DNA of 64,000 bases from CAWFXC01 sp963819735 (GCA_963819735.1 CAWFXC010000004.1:461788-525787), one strand, 5' to 3'; shown: positions 44,331 through 52,584, numbered from the stretch's first letter. Notes: generated from the letters alone by a model not told the origin. Numbers and translations are program-made.

Positions 44331-44736
44331 CGTAGTCGGGCTCAGGCGATGTGCCGAGCGCAAAGATGACCAGCATGTCGAGGGCGATGATGACCAGTGC
44401 ACCGGGCCAGTACGGCGAGAAGATCCAGAAGAAAGCAAAGAATGCTTGTATCAGCGCGGCGATGATCCCGATCCACATTGCGAACGCGATCCGGAAGAAC
44501 ACCAGGATCCCGGCAACGAGGACGACGGCCCCGACGATCAGGTAGATCCATCCCCAGGTGTCGAGGTTGCTGCTGCTGAACAGCAGCGTGTCGCCGAAGG
44601 ATTTCTCGACCAGGCTGCTCGCGTGCAGGGCCCAGAGACCATTGATCGCCATGCTCCCACCAGCCAGGACCATGAGAGCACCGGCGATGACGATCCACCC
44701 TGTCCCTCGGCCCCGACGGACCTCTGTTTCGACCAT
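44323..44736 (-). CDS. DUF7144-type four-span membrane protein
   Basis: A 137-residue protein with spans at about residues 12-34, 58-77, 81-99 and 105-127 (WIVIAGALMVLAGGSMAING, WGWIYLIVGAVVLVAGILVF, PGALVIIALDMLVIFALG). The pattern fits the DUF7144 family common in actinobacteria; function unknown. GAGGGAGGCAATCGTC precedes the ATG. The stretch 44737-45252 behind it holds no recognised gene. Confidence 0.78.
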   Translation of the reverse strand: MVETEVRRGRGTGWIVIAGALMVLAGGSMAINGLWALHASSLVEKSFGDTLLFSSSNLDTWGWIYLIVGAVVLVAGILVFFRIAFAMWIGIIAALIQAFFAFFWIFSPYWPGALVIIALDMLVIFALGTSPEPDYVT

Positions 44737-45252
44737 GACGATTGCCTCCCTCTGCTCGTTGTGCGTGGCCGACGGGCATCCCGCCGGTCGCGCAATCAGT
44801 TCAAGTCGAGGCGATGTCTACTACCGATGCGTCTCCGCGGGGAGTGAGGGCAGACGATGACAGTGGCATGAGGATCTTGCGGGACGTCGAGTTTTCCTGG
44901 GTCTCCGTCGCAACACGGCCCGATCGGGTGTCACACTGTTGTCCTGTCGGGATACGCGACCTCCCGACACAGCCGGAGCGCCGCGAGTTCTCGGCGGTTC
45001 ACGCGGCGCTTCGGCGCGTCCGTCGGGGCCCGTCATTCACGGTCGTGGGGACGATCCGAACCCACCCAACGAACTCCAGGCGGACGGGGTTTCGACGGAG
45101 CGAGGGTGAGCGTCTCGTATCTCTTGCCCGAGGCGTGCCCCGGCCTGGGTTTTGTAGACCTCGATAAGCATCGCGGCTGCACACCGGTCACCGAGGCTGC
45201 AGCGAAAGTCTCCATAGTGGGGTTCGCGCAACTCGCCGGAGCACTGCACCAC

Positions 45253-45447
45253 CTAGGTAAACCTGTGCTCCGGCAACTTGTTGATTTCGGCGAGGAGCTT
45301 CTGCGCGAGTTCTCGCGTCTCGGGGTCGTCGGCCTCGAGCGCCTCTTGTGCGACCCGTCGAATCGACAGTCGAAGGCTGCGAACCCCGAACGTCGGAGCA
45401 AGCTCACGAAGCGTTCGTACCTCGGCGACCAACTCGACGGCCGACAC
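45253..45447 (-). CDS. Small acidic helical protein
   Basis: About 64 residues from a GTG at 45447: VSAVELVAEVRTLRELAPTF, RRVAQEALEADDPETRELAQ, KLLAEINKLP. Composition is protein-like and helical. The open frame extends 36 codons upstream, where it looks spurious. No ribosome site; AT-rich ATATTTGTT upstream could be part of a promoter for a leaderless message. Family unknown. Confidence 0.45.
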   Translation of the reverse strand: MSAVELVAEVRTLRELAPTFGVRSLRLSIRRVAQEALEADDPETRELAQKLLAEINKLPEHRFT

Positions 45448-45553
45448 AAAAATGAGGGTACGCGAACAACATATTTGTGATTCGAGGCGCACCGTCTTAT
45501 GAGTTTCTGGGTCCGCGATTGCGGGGACTCTGCCACCCGAAACGGAGGATGGC

Positions 45554-45727
45554 ATGAGTCAAGTGATGCGATGCAGTCGCTGCAGACGACCGATGCGCGA
45601 CGACACGGGCTGGCACGTCGACATCCGGTCCGAGCATCCGCACGCGGTATGTCCTGACTGTCTCACCGCACTCGAACGAGTCGAAACCCGCGCCCGAGAA
45701 GTCGTCTCCGACCTCTCGATGTTCTGA
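45554..45727 (+). CDS. 57-residue zinc-finger-like protein
   Basis: MSQVMRCSRCRRPMRDDTGW, then HAVCPDCLTALERVETRARE. Two C-x2-C knuckles 23 residues apart suggest one zinc ion. GGAGG lies 5 bases before the ATG. A 33-residue membrane peptide gene follows 38 bases downstream, probably in the same transcript. A near-match SigB element (GTTT-N16-GGGGAC) precedes it. Confidence 0.62.
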   Translation: MSQVMRCSRCRRPMRDDTGWHVDIRSEHPHAVCPDCLTALERVETRAREVVSDLSMF

Positions 45728-45765
45728 CCTCCAGCGCCGCGCGACTACCAAAGAAAGGCACACCG

Positions 45766-45867
45766 ATGCAACGAGGCGACTTCGAACTCGTCGTCGCGGC
45801 CCTCATGCTCTTCGTCTTGGTCGTCGGCCTCTTGGTCGTCCTCTTGCTTTACTCCACCGCGATCTAA
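45766..45867 (+). CDS. 33-residue single-span membrane peptide
   Basis: MQRGDFELVVAALMLFVLVV then GLLVVLLLYSTAI: a short charged N-terminus and one long helix. AAAGG precedes the ATG. It has the same length and general layout as the peptide at 22843 and aligns with it without gaps. Confidence 0.55.
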   Translation: MQRGDFELVVAALMLFVLVVGLLVVLLLYSTAI

Positions 45868-46003
45868 CAAACAGGGGCACTTAGACGCTGCCCGCGTTCG
45901 GGGATGAGAGGGCTGGTCATCCGACAGAGTGTTTGAGCCATTGCCAAGCTGCGAGGAAGGGCTCTTCCGGTCGTGGGGCGACAGCCATGCATTCGGCCGC
46001 CGG

Positions 46004-46198
46004 TCACGGTGGCGGAGACTCGCTCGTCGGGTTCTGCACAGCCCCCGTGACAGAAGTCTTCGGGGAACTACCGAACATCGTTGCGTGAGCTGAGGCCGGC
46101 GCGGGCTGGTGACGCGTTCCGATAACGACGAGCAATGCGCCAAGCATCACCCAGGGCAGCGGAAACAGCAGCCACTCGAACGTCCTCTTGCAATACTC
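46004..46198 (-). other. Possible remnant of a small membrane protein
   Basis: A minus-strand frame gives EYCKRTFEWLLFPLPWVMLG then ALLVVIGTRHQP and a Ser/Pro-rich tail ending at 46004. It looks like a real membrane helix but has no usable start codon, and a stop lies just upstream, so it may be broken. No other gene was seen in 45868-46295. Confidence 0.3.
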
Positions 46199-46295
46199 CT
46201 GCAGGCATCGCTAGCGCCACCCCGGTTCGGTCTCTCACGGGTCTCGACGGATCCACGAAGGCATGTTTTCGAAGAGGACCGCCACTTGCGTCGGA

Positions 46296-46634
46296 CTAGC
46301 GGTCGTGGTTTTCGATCCGGCGCCAGCGTGACGCCGCACCCACTCCGGCCGGCGTCCACCGCCGATTGAGGCCACCTTCGTCCCAGCATTCTCGATGGAT
46401 GCTGACACGCGATGGAGCCAGATGCCACGCGTCGGCCGGCACGACCTCGACCGCTCTCACTCCCCCACCTCGGAGCGGATCGACCGGCATGCGACATTCG
46501 TGACAGGTGTAGAACGCGAGATAGCAGCCCTTTGAATGGATGGGCCCCACCTGGCCATCGTCGATGAACGGCGACGTATCGAACGACTCGCCGCACGACA
46601 CGCATTCGTAGATGGTCCGAGTACTTGACCCCAT
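46296..46634 (-). CDS. Zinc-ribbon protein, intact paralog of the 37.07 kb gene
   Basis: A 112-residue protein: YECVSCGESFDTSPFIDDGQ, GPIHSKGCYLAFYTCHECRM, PVDPLRGGGVRAVEVVPADA, then WHLAPSRVSIHRECWDEGGL and a basic tail. Six Cys (two C-x2-C pairs) suggest a zinc-binding fold. GGGAG precedes the ATG. It defines the full-length form against which the stop-interrupted copy can be read. No known family. Confidence 0.72.
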   Translation of the reverse strand: MGSSTRTIYECVSCGESFDTSPFIDDGQVGPIHSKGCYLAFYTCHECRMPVDPLRGGGVRAVEVVPADAWHLAPSRVSIHRECWDEGGLNRRWTPAGVGAASRWRRIENHDR

Positions 46635-46694
46635 GGTTCGACTCCCGTCTTGAGTGGCCCAGGCAGGGCATCAGTGCTTCGGCGTTGGGTGTTG

Positions 46695-47006
46695 TTAGGT
46701 CCGTTCCTCGAGGGCGACGAATCCGGCCAGACCGACGATGCTGAGCACTTTGCGAAGCAACGGTGTCGTGCCCCGCAAGGTCATGGTCCCGTTCGTCGAT
46801 CCCACCGTGACGAGGACGCCGAGTCCTTCGGCGTCGATGAACTCGAGTTGCGAACAGTCGATGAGAAGCAGCCCGTGGATGTCACCCAACACGGCGCGTA
46901 ACTCGTCGACGGTGGCGAGGTCCACCTCGCCGGAGAGGACCACCGACCAGATTCCGTGGTTCCTGACTACCGAGGTTCTGAGCCCTTCAGCAATCTTGTC
47001 CGTCAT
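46695..47006 (-). CDS. STAS-domain protein lacking the phosphorylatable serine
   Basis: A 103-residue STAS protein: GIWSVVLSGEVDLATVDELR, LLIDCSQLEFIDAEGLGVLV, LLRKVLSIVGLAGF. The loop is DAEG, with Ala instead of the phosphorylated Ser and Glu beside it, which might give a permanently active or phosphomimic form. The start at 47006 is picked from the family N-terminus. It is 60 bases from the zinc-ribbon gene, same strand. Confidence 0.85.
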   Translation of the reverse strand: MTDKIAEGLRTSVVRNHGIWSVVLSGEVDLATVDELRAVLGDIHGLLLIDCSQLEFIDAEGLGVLVTVGSTNGTMTLRGTTPLLRKVLSIVGLAGFVALEERT

Positions 47007-47136
47007 GCCCGGCCTCGCTTCCTCGACCACAAGGAAGGGCACGCTGCTTGACCCGCACAAAAATTCATGTCGTGAGAGCCGCCGGCGCCAACCTCGTCCG
47101 AGACATCGCCCCCATTCCTTGCTGCTTTAAAGAACT

Positions 47137-47364
47137 GAACCGCGCGGGTACCTCGACGTTGACGGAGGTCCCTGACTGCTCCGCCCGCATCGGTCAGCTC
47201 GGCCTCCGTCCCCTTTGCCGCACCGCCTCGTCGATTTTTCCTGCGCCGTTTCCGCGCGTTCGCGACGAAACCCCAACCCATTGAGCTTGGGGAGGGGGCA
47301 AAGGGTTGGGGTTTCGACGGTTGTTGTAAAGCGGCGGAGAATCCGCCAACCGTGTCGTATCCAC
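47137..47364 (-). repeat. Dispersed repeat, copy B
   Basis: Inverted copy of the repeat at about 27.85-28.08 kb. In the shared orientation it keeps GGATACGACA, ACCCCAACCCTTTGCCC, GGGTTGGGGTTTCGTCGCG and CAGTCAGGGACCTCCGTCAA, with differences mostly in the hairpin loop and edges. The 47365-47712 stretch beyond it has no recognised gene. Confidence 0.65.
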
Positions 47365-47712
47365 GACGCGGTGCGCGTAAACCAGAACCTCGACGATCTG
47401 CGGCCACACCCAAAGGTTGCCGGCGTGAGTCCGGACCTCGGAGGACGTTTCGGGTCGGCAGAGCGTGGCTACAAAAGAGACTGCGGCCGGGTCTTGGGTC
47501 CCGACCTACCGAAGCGCCGTGCTGACAACGAAGTCCGCGGCGCTTCGGCGCGTCAGCCTCACCCTTCGGTGAGCGCGTGACTACAGACGCCGGCCTCCGG
47601 CACGCCGCGGATCGTGCGACGAATCTGGACCGGGCAGACCGGCTTCTCGGGGTCCGCCGGTTCCTGGGCGCCATGCACTGGGCATCGCAGTTCTTCGCTC
47701 ATGCGCGGAACA

Positions 47713-47734
47713 TATACGAACGTACGTTCGTATA
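47713..47734. promoter_or_regulatory. LexA-type (SOS box) palindrome
   Basis: A perfect 22-bp palindrome with core CGAACGTACGTTCG, matching the Gram-positive/actinobacterial LexA consensus CGAAC-N4-GTTCG. It lies 21 bases before the first possible start (GTG 47755) and 63 before ATG 47797, with TATACG at its right edge as a possible -10, so bound LexA would block the promoter. Confidence 0.72.
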
Positions 47735-47796
47735 CGGTTTAGCTCAGCGCCCGAGTGGTGAAACTCATTTCGGAGGGCCTGATTGACGGGGTCACT

Positions 47797-48126
47797 ATGG
47801 CCATGTCGGAGATCTCCCCGCAAGAGCGCGCTGTCGAGTCGACTCGACCCGTATCTCTGGACCGCCAGCTCGCAGCAGAACGGTCGATGCTCGACGCGAT
47901 TATTCGCGGCACGCTCATCGCCCTCCCGATCGCCATCGCCGTTCTCCTCACCATGATGGCGATCGCGATCAGCGACAAAGAACCCTGGTACATCTGGATC
48001 GGGCTCAGTGTCGGCATGGGCGTCTACGCCGCCGGATTCTTCGGTGCCGTCGGGGGCGTCATGCTGTCGGCACACAAGTTCGACGAGCTCGACGAGGAAG
48101 CGATGCAGTCTGACGGGGGCTCCTAA
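47797..48126 (+). CDS. Two-span membrane protein under a LexA box
   Basis: 109 residues from ATG 47797 (GGGG upstream); in-frame GTG starts exist at 47755 and 47758. A polar N-terminus of about 35 residues (SPQERAVESTRPVSLDRQLA) precedes two helices (GTLIALPIAIAVLLTMMAIA and WYIWIGLSVGMGVYAAGFFG) and an acidic tail (KFDELDEEAMQSDGG). No family recognised. The SOS box directly upstream suggests DNA-damage induction; in other bacteria small SOS-induced membrane proteins inhibit division, so that role is possible but unproven. Confidence 0.7.
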   Translation: MAMSEISPQERAVESTRPVSLDRQLAAERSMLDAIIRGTLIALPIAIAVLLTMMAIAISDKEPWYIWIGLSVGMGVYAAGFFGAVGGVMLSAHKFDELDEEAMQSDGGS

Positions 48127-48222
48127 CCCGACTGTCGCAGTTCGCGGCAACGGACCGGTACTGAGCCGCCGCGGCGCTTCGACGTGTGACGAGTGTCGTA
48201 ACCCCCCGCGCAAGATATTGCA

Positions 48223-48393
48223 ATGACGATGACGAAGGAACAGGCAGCCGAGTACGTCGACACGATCAACGCAATGTCGGCAATCCTCGAGGTCTCCAGA
48301 GGCATACCCAGCGAATGGCTTCAGCGTCGCCACGAATACGCGCGGCTGGCAGCGCGGCTCGATGAGCTTGCCGAACACATTGAACCCGGATAG
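48223..48393 (+). CDS. 56-residue helical protein
   Basis: MTMTKEQAAEYVDTINAMSA, LEVSRGIPSEWLQRRHEYAR, LAARLDELAEHIEPG. Helical, soluble, protein-like. No Shine-Dalgarno sequence is visible. A GTG-started gene follows 3 bases after its stop, so the two form a small operon. Family unknown. Confidence 0.5.
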   Translation: MTMTKEQAAEYVDTINAMSAILEVSRGIPSEWLQRRHEYARLAARLDELAEHIEPG

Positions 48394-48396
48394 ATC

Positions 48397-48708
48397 GTGA
48401 ACGACGACCAGGTGGTCGAGATGGCAGCCGAGGAACTCTTCGAGCTCGCCGAACGGATCTGCCAAGGCCGGTGGGTGTGGGGATGGGCACGCGGCGACGA
48501 CGAACGATGGCCTTGTTATCTGACTCGCGGTGAAGCACTCTGCTGGATGGCCGACTACACGCGACGCGGCCGACTCTCTTCGCCTAGACCCTGGGGCGGC
48601 TCACGTCTGGTGCGGTCCGGCTCGCCTCCAGCGTCGGGGAATGTCTCTCGAGCCAGATCAGGCAGTTCTGGCCCCGACTCGATGCGGGACGTTCGTAGTT
48701 ACCAATAG
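48397..48708 (+). CDS. Hypothetical protein with Trp-rich core
   Basis: 103 residues from GTG 48397. The first 58 look real: MAAEELFELAERICQGRWVW then RWPCYLTRGEALCWMADYTR. The Ser/Arg-rich remainder may be the result of a frameshift. Overall the core resembles small actinobacterial proteins of unknown function. Coupled to the preceding 56-residue gene. Confidence 0.5.
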   Translation: MNDDQVVEMAAEELFELAERICQGRWVWGWARGDDERWPCYLTRGEALCWMADYTRRGRLSSPRPWGGSRLVRSGSPPASGNVSRARSGSSGPDSMRDVRSYQ

Positions 48709-48743
48709 GGTCGGCCCACTCACTCACGGACGAGGAGGGCTTC

Positions 48744-49064
48744 GTGCCCCGATTCATGATCGCCGCCAACTACACCGCCGAAGGTGAGCAGGGCCTGCTC
48801 CGAGACGGCGGTACAGCACGCCGGACTTCCGTCACCAAGATGATCGAGAACCTGGGCGGCACCGTCGAAACGTTCGACTATGCGTTCGGCACCGACGACG
48901 TGTTCGTGGTGTGCGAGCTCCCGGATAACGTCACTGCGGCCGCCATCGGGCTCGCGATCGGAGCGAGCGGACTCGTCGCGATCCGCACCATCGTGCTGCT
49001 CACGCCGGAAGAGATCGACGCCGCAGCGGCGAAGCACGCCGAATACCAGGGCCCCGGCCAATAG
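48744..49064 (+). CDS. GYD-domain protein
   Basis: A 106-residue protein of the GYD family (dimeric alpha/beta barrel fold): FMIAANYTAEGEQGLLRDGG, TVETFDYAFGTDDVFVVCEL, LTPEEIDAAAAKHAEYQGPG. Biochemical role unknown. The GTG start at 48744 has GAGGAGGG upstream. Confidence 0.8.
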   Translation: MPRFMIAANYTAEGEQGLLRDGGTARRTSVTKMIENLGGTVETFDYAFGTDDVFVVCELPDNVTAAAIGLAIGASGLVAIRTIVLLTPEEIDAAAAKHAEYQGPGQ

Positions 49065-49326
49065 CCGTACTCACTCAGTCGAGTCGGCGAGTCAGTCGCT
49101 CTCAACGAGGATCTCGGTCCACGTCACCACCGCGATACGCGATCGGTGAGGCAACTGGCGGCCAGACACGCTCAACGCACACGCGCCAGATTGCCGCTCT
49201 GGCGTTATTACGCGCGCCCACCCGAGTGTGCGTTGATGTACCTCGGCGGGCGCAGATCGCATTCAGTTCTGGCGCGGCAAGAACGCTCAACTTGGGTTCA
49301 CCATCGCCCACCAGGAGAGTCCGCGG

Positions 49327-49737
49327 ATGGAAGTGCTATTCGTCACCGGCTTCTCACCGATCGTTTCGGACCGACAGGCGAGTCGCGAGTTCTACGTCGG
49401 TGCACTGCAACGGCCCCTCGACCACGAGGAGGGCGAGTACATCTTCGCTGACACGCTGCCCGGTGTGAAGCGCCTCGGGCTCTGGCCGCTGTGGCAAGCA
49501 GCGCAAACCTGTTTCGGAGCCGACGAGTGGCCCGCTGACGTGCCGGTTCCACAGGCAACGATCGAGTTCGAGGTTCGGGATGTGGCGTCGGCGGCGTAGG
49601 AACTCGAAGGGAAGGGCTACAAGCTTCTCCATCGGCCGAAGACCGAGCCGTGGGGCCAGACCATCGCACGATTGCTGAGCCCGGAAGGGCTTCTTGTCGG
49701 GTTGAGCTACGCCCCGTCATTGCACGAGCCTGCGTAG
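49327..49737 (+). pseudogene. Glyoxalase/VOC-domain gene with an in-frame amber stop
   Basis: ATG 49327 (AGGAGAG upstream) reads MEVLFVTGFSPIVSDRQASR, FYVGALQRPLDHEEGEYIFA, ATIEFEVRDVASAA and meets TAG at 49597-49599 (codon 91). The same frame continues ELEGKGYKLLHRPKTEPWGQ, TIARLLSPEGLLVGLSYAPS to TAG at 49735. The second half holds the conserved VOC C-terminal strands and a Glu-type ligand region (LLSPEGLLVG). One base change accounts for the break; a sequencing error or suppression is possible. Confidence 0.75.
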
Positions 49738-49809
49738 AGGACGCGGAACCCGATCCGACCGTGACAGTGAGACAGCTCGGGTACGACCGGCGACCCAAGG
49801 CTCGACGGC

Positions 49810-50502
49810 TCAGTACTCGCCTTTGATCACGAAATACGAGCCGCGGATCGTCCCGGCCAGCTTCGACTTCTGGCGCGCGAACTTGAACGAGGAGAGCTCG
49901 GCGGGGACCTCCATGCCTTCGGAGAGCTTGAATCCGACGGCTCGCTTCTTCGGGTCGTCGAGGGCGTACGCGACGTTGATCGAGAGCCCGTTCTCGTAGA
50001 ACACGTGCGGCCATCGGATGTTCTCGACCTGAATGGTCGCCGCCTCCAACGGGGGCGAGCCGATGACGATGTCGCGTTCCTCTTTCAGAATGCGATGCAC
50101 CCACTCGATGGTCTTCTTCGCCTTGGCGGCCGGTTCGACGGTGAAGACATGGTCGTACTTGTTGTGGAAGTAGCGAGCCTCGTGCGCCCGCAGGCCAGCC
50201 AGCGCGGGCGCCACCGGCGACGACTCCACACCGGCAGTAGAAACGTTGACGAAGTCCACTGCGTAGCTCATACCGCGCGCGAATTTACTCTTGCCGCCGG
50301 GACGTAGTCGCACCACCTCGTCCTGCTCCGCGGTCGTGAGCCCGTCGCGGACACCGTCATCGATGTCGGCCTGGCGCATCCAGCGCCGTACCGACTCGAC
50401 CGACACATCGAAATCCGCAGCGACCTCGGCCAGGGTCAGATCACCCCGACTCGCGACCGTGACCACATCACGCTTGAACTCCGCAGGGAACTTCTTCAGC
50501 AT
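49810..50502 (-). CDS. Chimeric ORF: IS3 OrfA helix-turn-helix fused to an unknown domain
   Basis: 230 residues. Residues 1-55 are a transposase OrfA (MLKKFPAEFKRDVVTVASRG, LTLAEVAADFDVSVESVRRW), ending at EVVRLR, where OrfA normally continues into its leucine-zipper. The rest (from about residue 58: SKFARGMSYAVDFVNVSTAG, ARYFHNKYDHVFTVEPAAKA, SSFKFARQKSKLAGTIRGSY) belongs to a different, unrecognised soluble protein. GGAAGGATGTCGCC precedes the ATG. The fusion keeps the frame for 170 codons, so it may be expressed, but more simply it is a deletion junction at an IS end. Confidence 0.6.
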   Translation of the reverse strand: MLKKFPAEFKRDVVTVASRGDLTLAEVAADFDVSVESVRRWMRQADIDDGVRDGLTTAEQDEVVRLRPGGKSKFARGMSYAVDFVNVSTAGVESSPVAPALAGLRAHEARYFHNKYDHVFTVEPAAKAKKTIEWVHRILKEERDIVIGSPPLEAATIQVENIRWPHVFYENGLSINVAYALDDPKKRAVGFKLSEGMEVPAELSSFKFARQKSKLAGTIRGSYFVIKGEY

Positions 50503-50665
50503 GGCGACATCCTTCCGACCCGGCAGTGCCGGGCACAAGAAATCTCAACCAACCGTGCAGCAGTCCCTCAAGTCCCCCATCGCCAACGAACGACGCATAT
50601 CTGCGATCTTTGGAAATCCTCTGTGCTCCGGGTTGGGTGTCCGGTACCGTGATGGCAGCACTTGG

Positions 50666-50698
50666 GAACGGCCCCAGTCACGTTTGGCTGGGCCGTTC
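50666..50698. terminator. Hairpin terminator-like structure
   Basis: GAACGGCCCCAG and CTGGGCCGTTC form a stem of about 11 bp (one bulged C) around a 10-base loop. Confidence 0.5.
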
Positions 50699-50763
50699 GA
50701 CGTTCACCACGTCCGACGCGTCCTATCGCTCGCTTCGAAACGCCAAAGTTCGCGAGGTGCGCT

Positions 50764-50955
50764 ATGGCCCACGACGAAGACATCCGCCAACCCCAAACGA
50801 TTTCGAGCGCGCTCGCCAACTACCTCGACATGACCAAGCCCCGACCCAACAGCGGGGATCAACGACCGCGCCGTCATGACCAGCACAAACCGATCAAGTG
50901 GCCACCTATCGACAATCGCGGTCTCACTCTCGAAGAAGGCAACGACTTCGCGTAA
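50764..50955 (+). CDS. Short polar ORF of doubtful status
   Basis: 63 residues: MAHDEDIRQPQTISSALANY, LDMTKPRPNSGDQRPRRHDQ, PPIDNRGLTLEEGNDFA. Polar and Pro-rich. There is no ribosome site of note, and no family was recognised. Confidence 0.3.
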   Translation: MAHDEDIRQPQTISSALANYLDMTKPRPNSGDQRPRRHDQHKPIKWPPIDNRGLTLEEGNDFA

Positions 50956-51132
50956 TAGCCGTCGCACGCGTGGAAGCTCGACGTCTTCTCGGACTCGTGA
51001 CGCGACGATTCCATGAACTGCGCAGCGGTACTCGGCCATGACAACCTTCTCCACAAAGTCATGGAAGAGGCGAAAGCCGAAGGGATCAGGGACCACCGAC
51101 CGGAGTAGGCGTCGCTCCCACGGGTAGGAGTC

Positions 51133-52381
51133 TCAACCGACTCGCAGGCGACAGTTCCTCTCCCAGAAGGGCGCTCGAAGCTTTCGAAGCGCGTTAGCAG
51201 CATCCTCGGCGCGGGTAGCAGCTAGTGCTCTGACCACGAACGTTCGCGCGTCGCATGCCGCGAGGGGGCGTGGGCGGCCCCATCGTCGTTGTTGTTCGCT
51301 GCGGATGCGGGCACGGTGTCGGCGTTCGGCGTCGAGGACTCGTGGGTCTCGGGTGTGACGGTTGCGCCAGCGGAGGTATTTGCGGATCGCTTGCCCGAGC
51401 GCCCGATGGTCGGGGTGGTCGCTGTTCGCGATTACGAACTGGCGCAGCGGCCCGAAGTGCGCCTCGATCGGGTTCGCCCACGACGCGTACGTCGGCGTGA
51501 ACACGAGCTCGACGTGATGTTCCTCGCACCAGTCGCGCACGTCCCGGTTCTTGTGATGGTTGAGGTTGTCCAGGATGACGTGGATCGGTTCGCCGTCATC
51601 GACATGCGCGCGGATCGCTTGCATCGCCCGCAACGTTGCCGCTGATCCCTTGCACGGTTCGATCGTGCCGTGCAGCTGATCAGCACCGATCGAATACCAC
51701 GCGAAGAACTGCCGTGATCCGTGCGGCTTGTGATAGTTCGCCCGCAACCGTTCGGGCTTACCGAGCGGCGCCCACCCCGACCCCCCGACCGGTTTGATCG
51801 TGAGCGGCCCGAACTCGTCGAACGCGAACGTCCGGTCCCGGGCATGTTCCAAGAGCCACTCGATGCGCGTGAGCTTCTCTTCCTTCAACGGATCGGGTGA
51901 TTCCTTCCAGGTCTTGGTCCGCTGGAACGTGATCCCCTCAGCGATCAAGATCTGTCGGAGCCGTTCGCGGCTCACCGGAATCTTGGCGCCCTTCTTCGTC
52001 GCGAGATACTCGACGAGTTTGCGGACCGACCAGTGCGTGAACGGCTGACCCAACATCGCCGGGCGAGCCTTGGCCGTCGAGACGATCAACGCCCGGTCAC
52101 TCGTCGTGATTTGGCGGGGCCGGCCACCCGCCCACTGAGGGTCCAACGATCGCATCCCCAGATCGTTGAACCGATGAATCATTTCCCGAACCCGATCCGG
52201 TGACGTCTGCACCAACCGGGCGATCGTCGCCACATCGTTTCCGCCGACCGACGCGAGCACCACCATCGCGCTGGCGCCACTTCACAATCGACCGATCCGA
52301 CTTCCCACCACGCCGGACAATCTGCTGGAGCTGGCGGCCTTCCTCATCACTCACACGTCGCACACGCACACGTTCAGCCAT
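51133..52381 (-). pseudogene. IS630-family transposase, frameshifted and reading out of the element
   Basis: ATG 52381 reads MAERVRVRRVSDEEGRQLQQ then SIVKW; a one-base shift near 52280 is needed to join SAMVVLASVGGNDVATIARL and the long frame (377 residues). The DDE domain has TFAFDEFGPLTI (first Asp), VILDNLNHHKNRDV (second) and WANPIEAHFG (Glu). The frame has no stop before the left inverted repeat and extends 29 codons into flanking DNA. Some IS630 elements use frameshifting, so the break is not proof of death. Confidence 0.8.
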
Positions 52382-52450
52382 CCGCCAAGTCTGCGCGACC
52401 TCACCCACGAAGTGGTGGACGCGACCCACCAACCACCGTGGTCAGAGCAC
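51225..52450 (-). mobile_element. IS630-family insertion sequence
   Basis: Terminal inverted repeats are GTGCTCTGACCACG at the left end and its exact complement CGTGGTCAGAGCAC at the right, each flanked by TA, the target duplication typical of IS630. The outer CTAG context makes the visible match 17 bp. The element is about 1.23 kb and carries one transposase gene with a frameshift. Confidence 0.85.
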
Positions 52451-52455
52451 TAGAT

Positions 52456-52584
52456 GTGTTCCGGTTGTTTTCGTGGCTGTCGGGCATTCCGATCCCATGG
52501 GCAGCTCTTGGCGTGCTGATAGTCGTCTCCGCGATTCTTTGGATCGCGAGTTCGACGCGAGGCGAACGTCACCACCGCCACTAG
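52456..52584 (+). CDS. 42-residue single-span protein beside the IS630 end
   Basis: The GTG at 52456 lies three bases past the CTAG at the inverted-repeat end. VFRLFSWLSGIPIPWAALGV, LIVVSAILWIASSTRGERHH: one membrane helix and a basic tail. Removing the element puts TAG-CAG-CTA-GAT before the GTG, so the coding frame was probably not split, but its promoter may have been displaced. Unknown function. Confidence 0.4.
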   Translation: MFRLFSWLSGIPIPWAALGVLIVVSAILWIASSTRGERHHRH

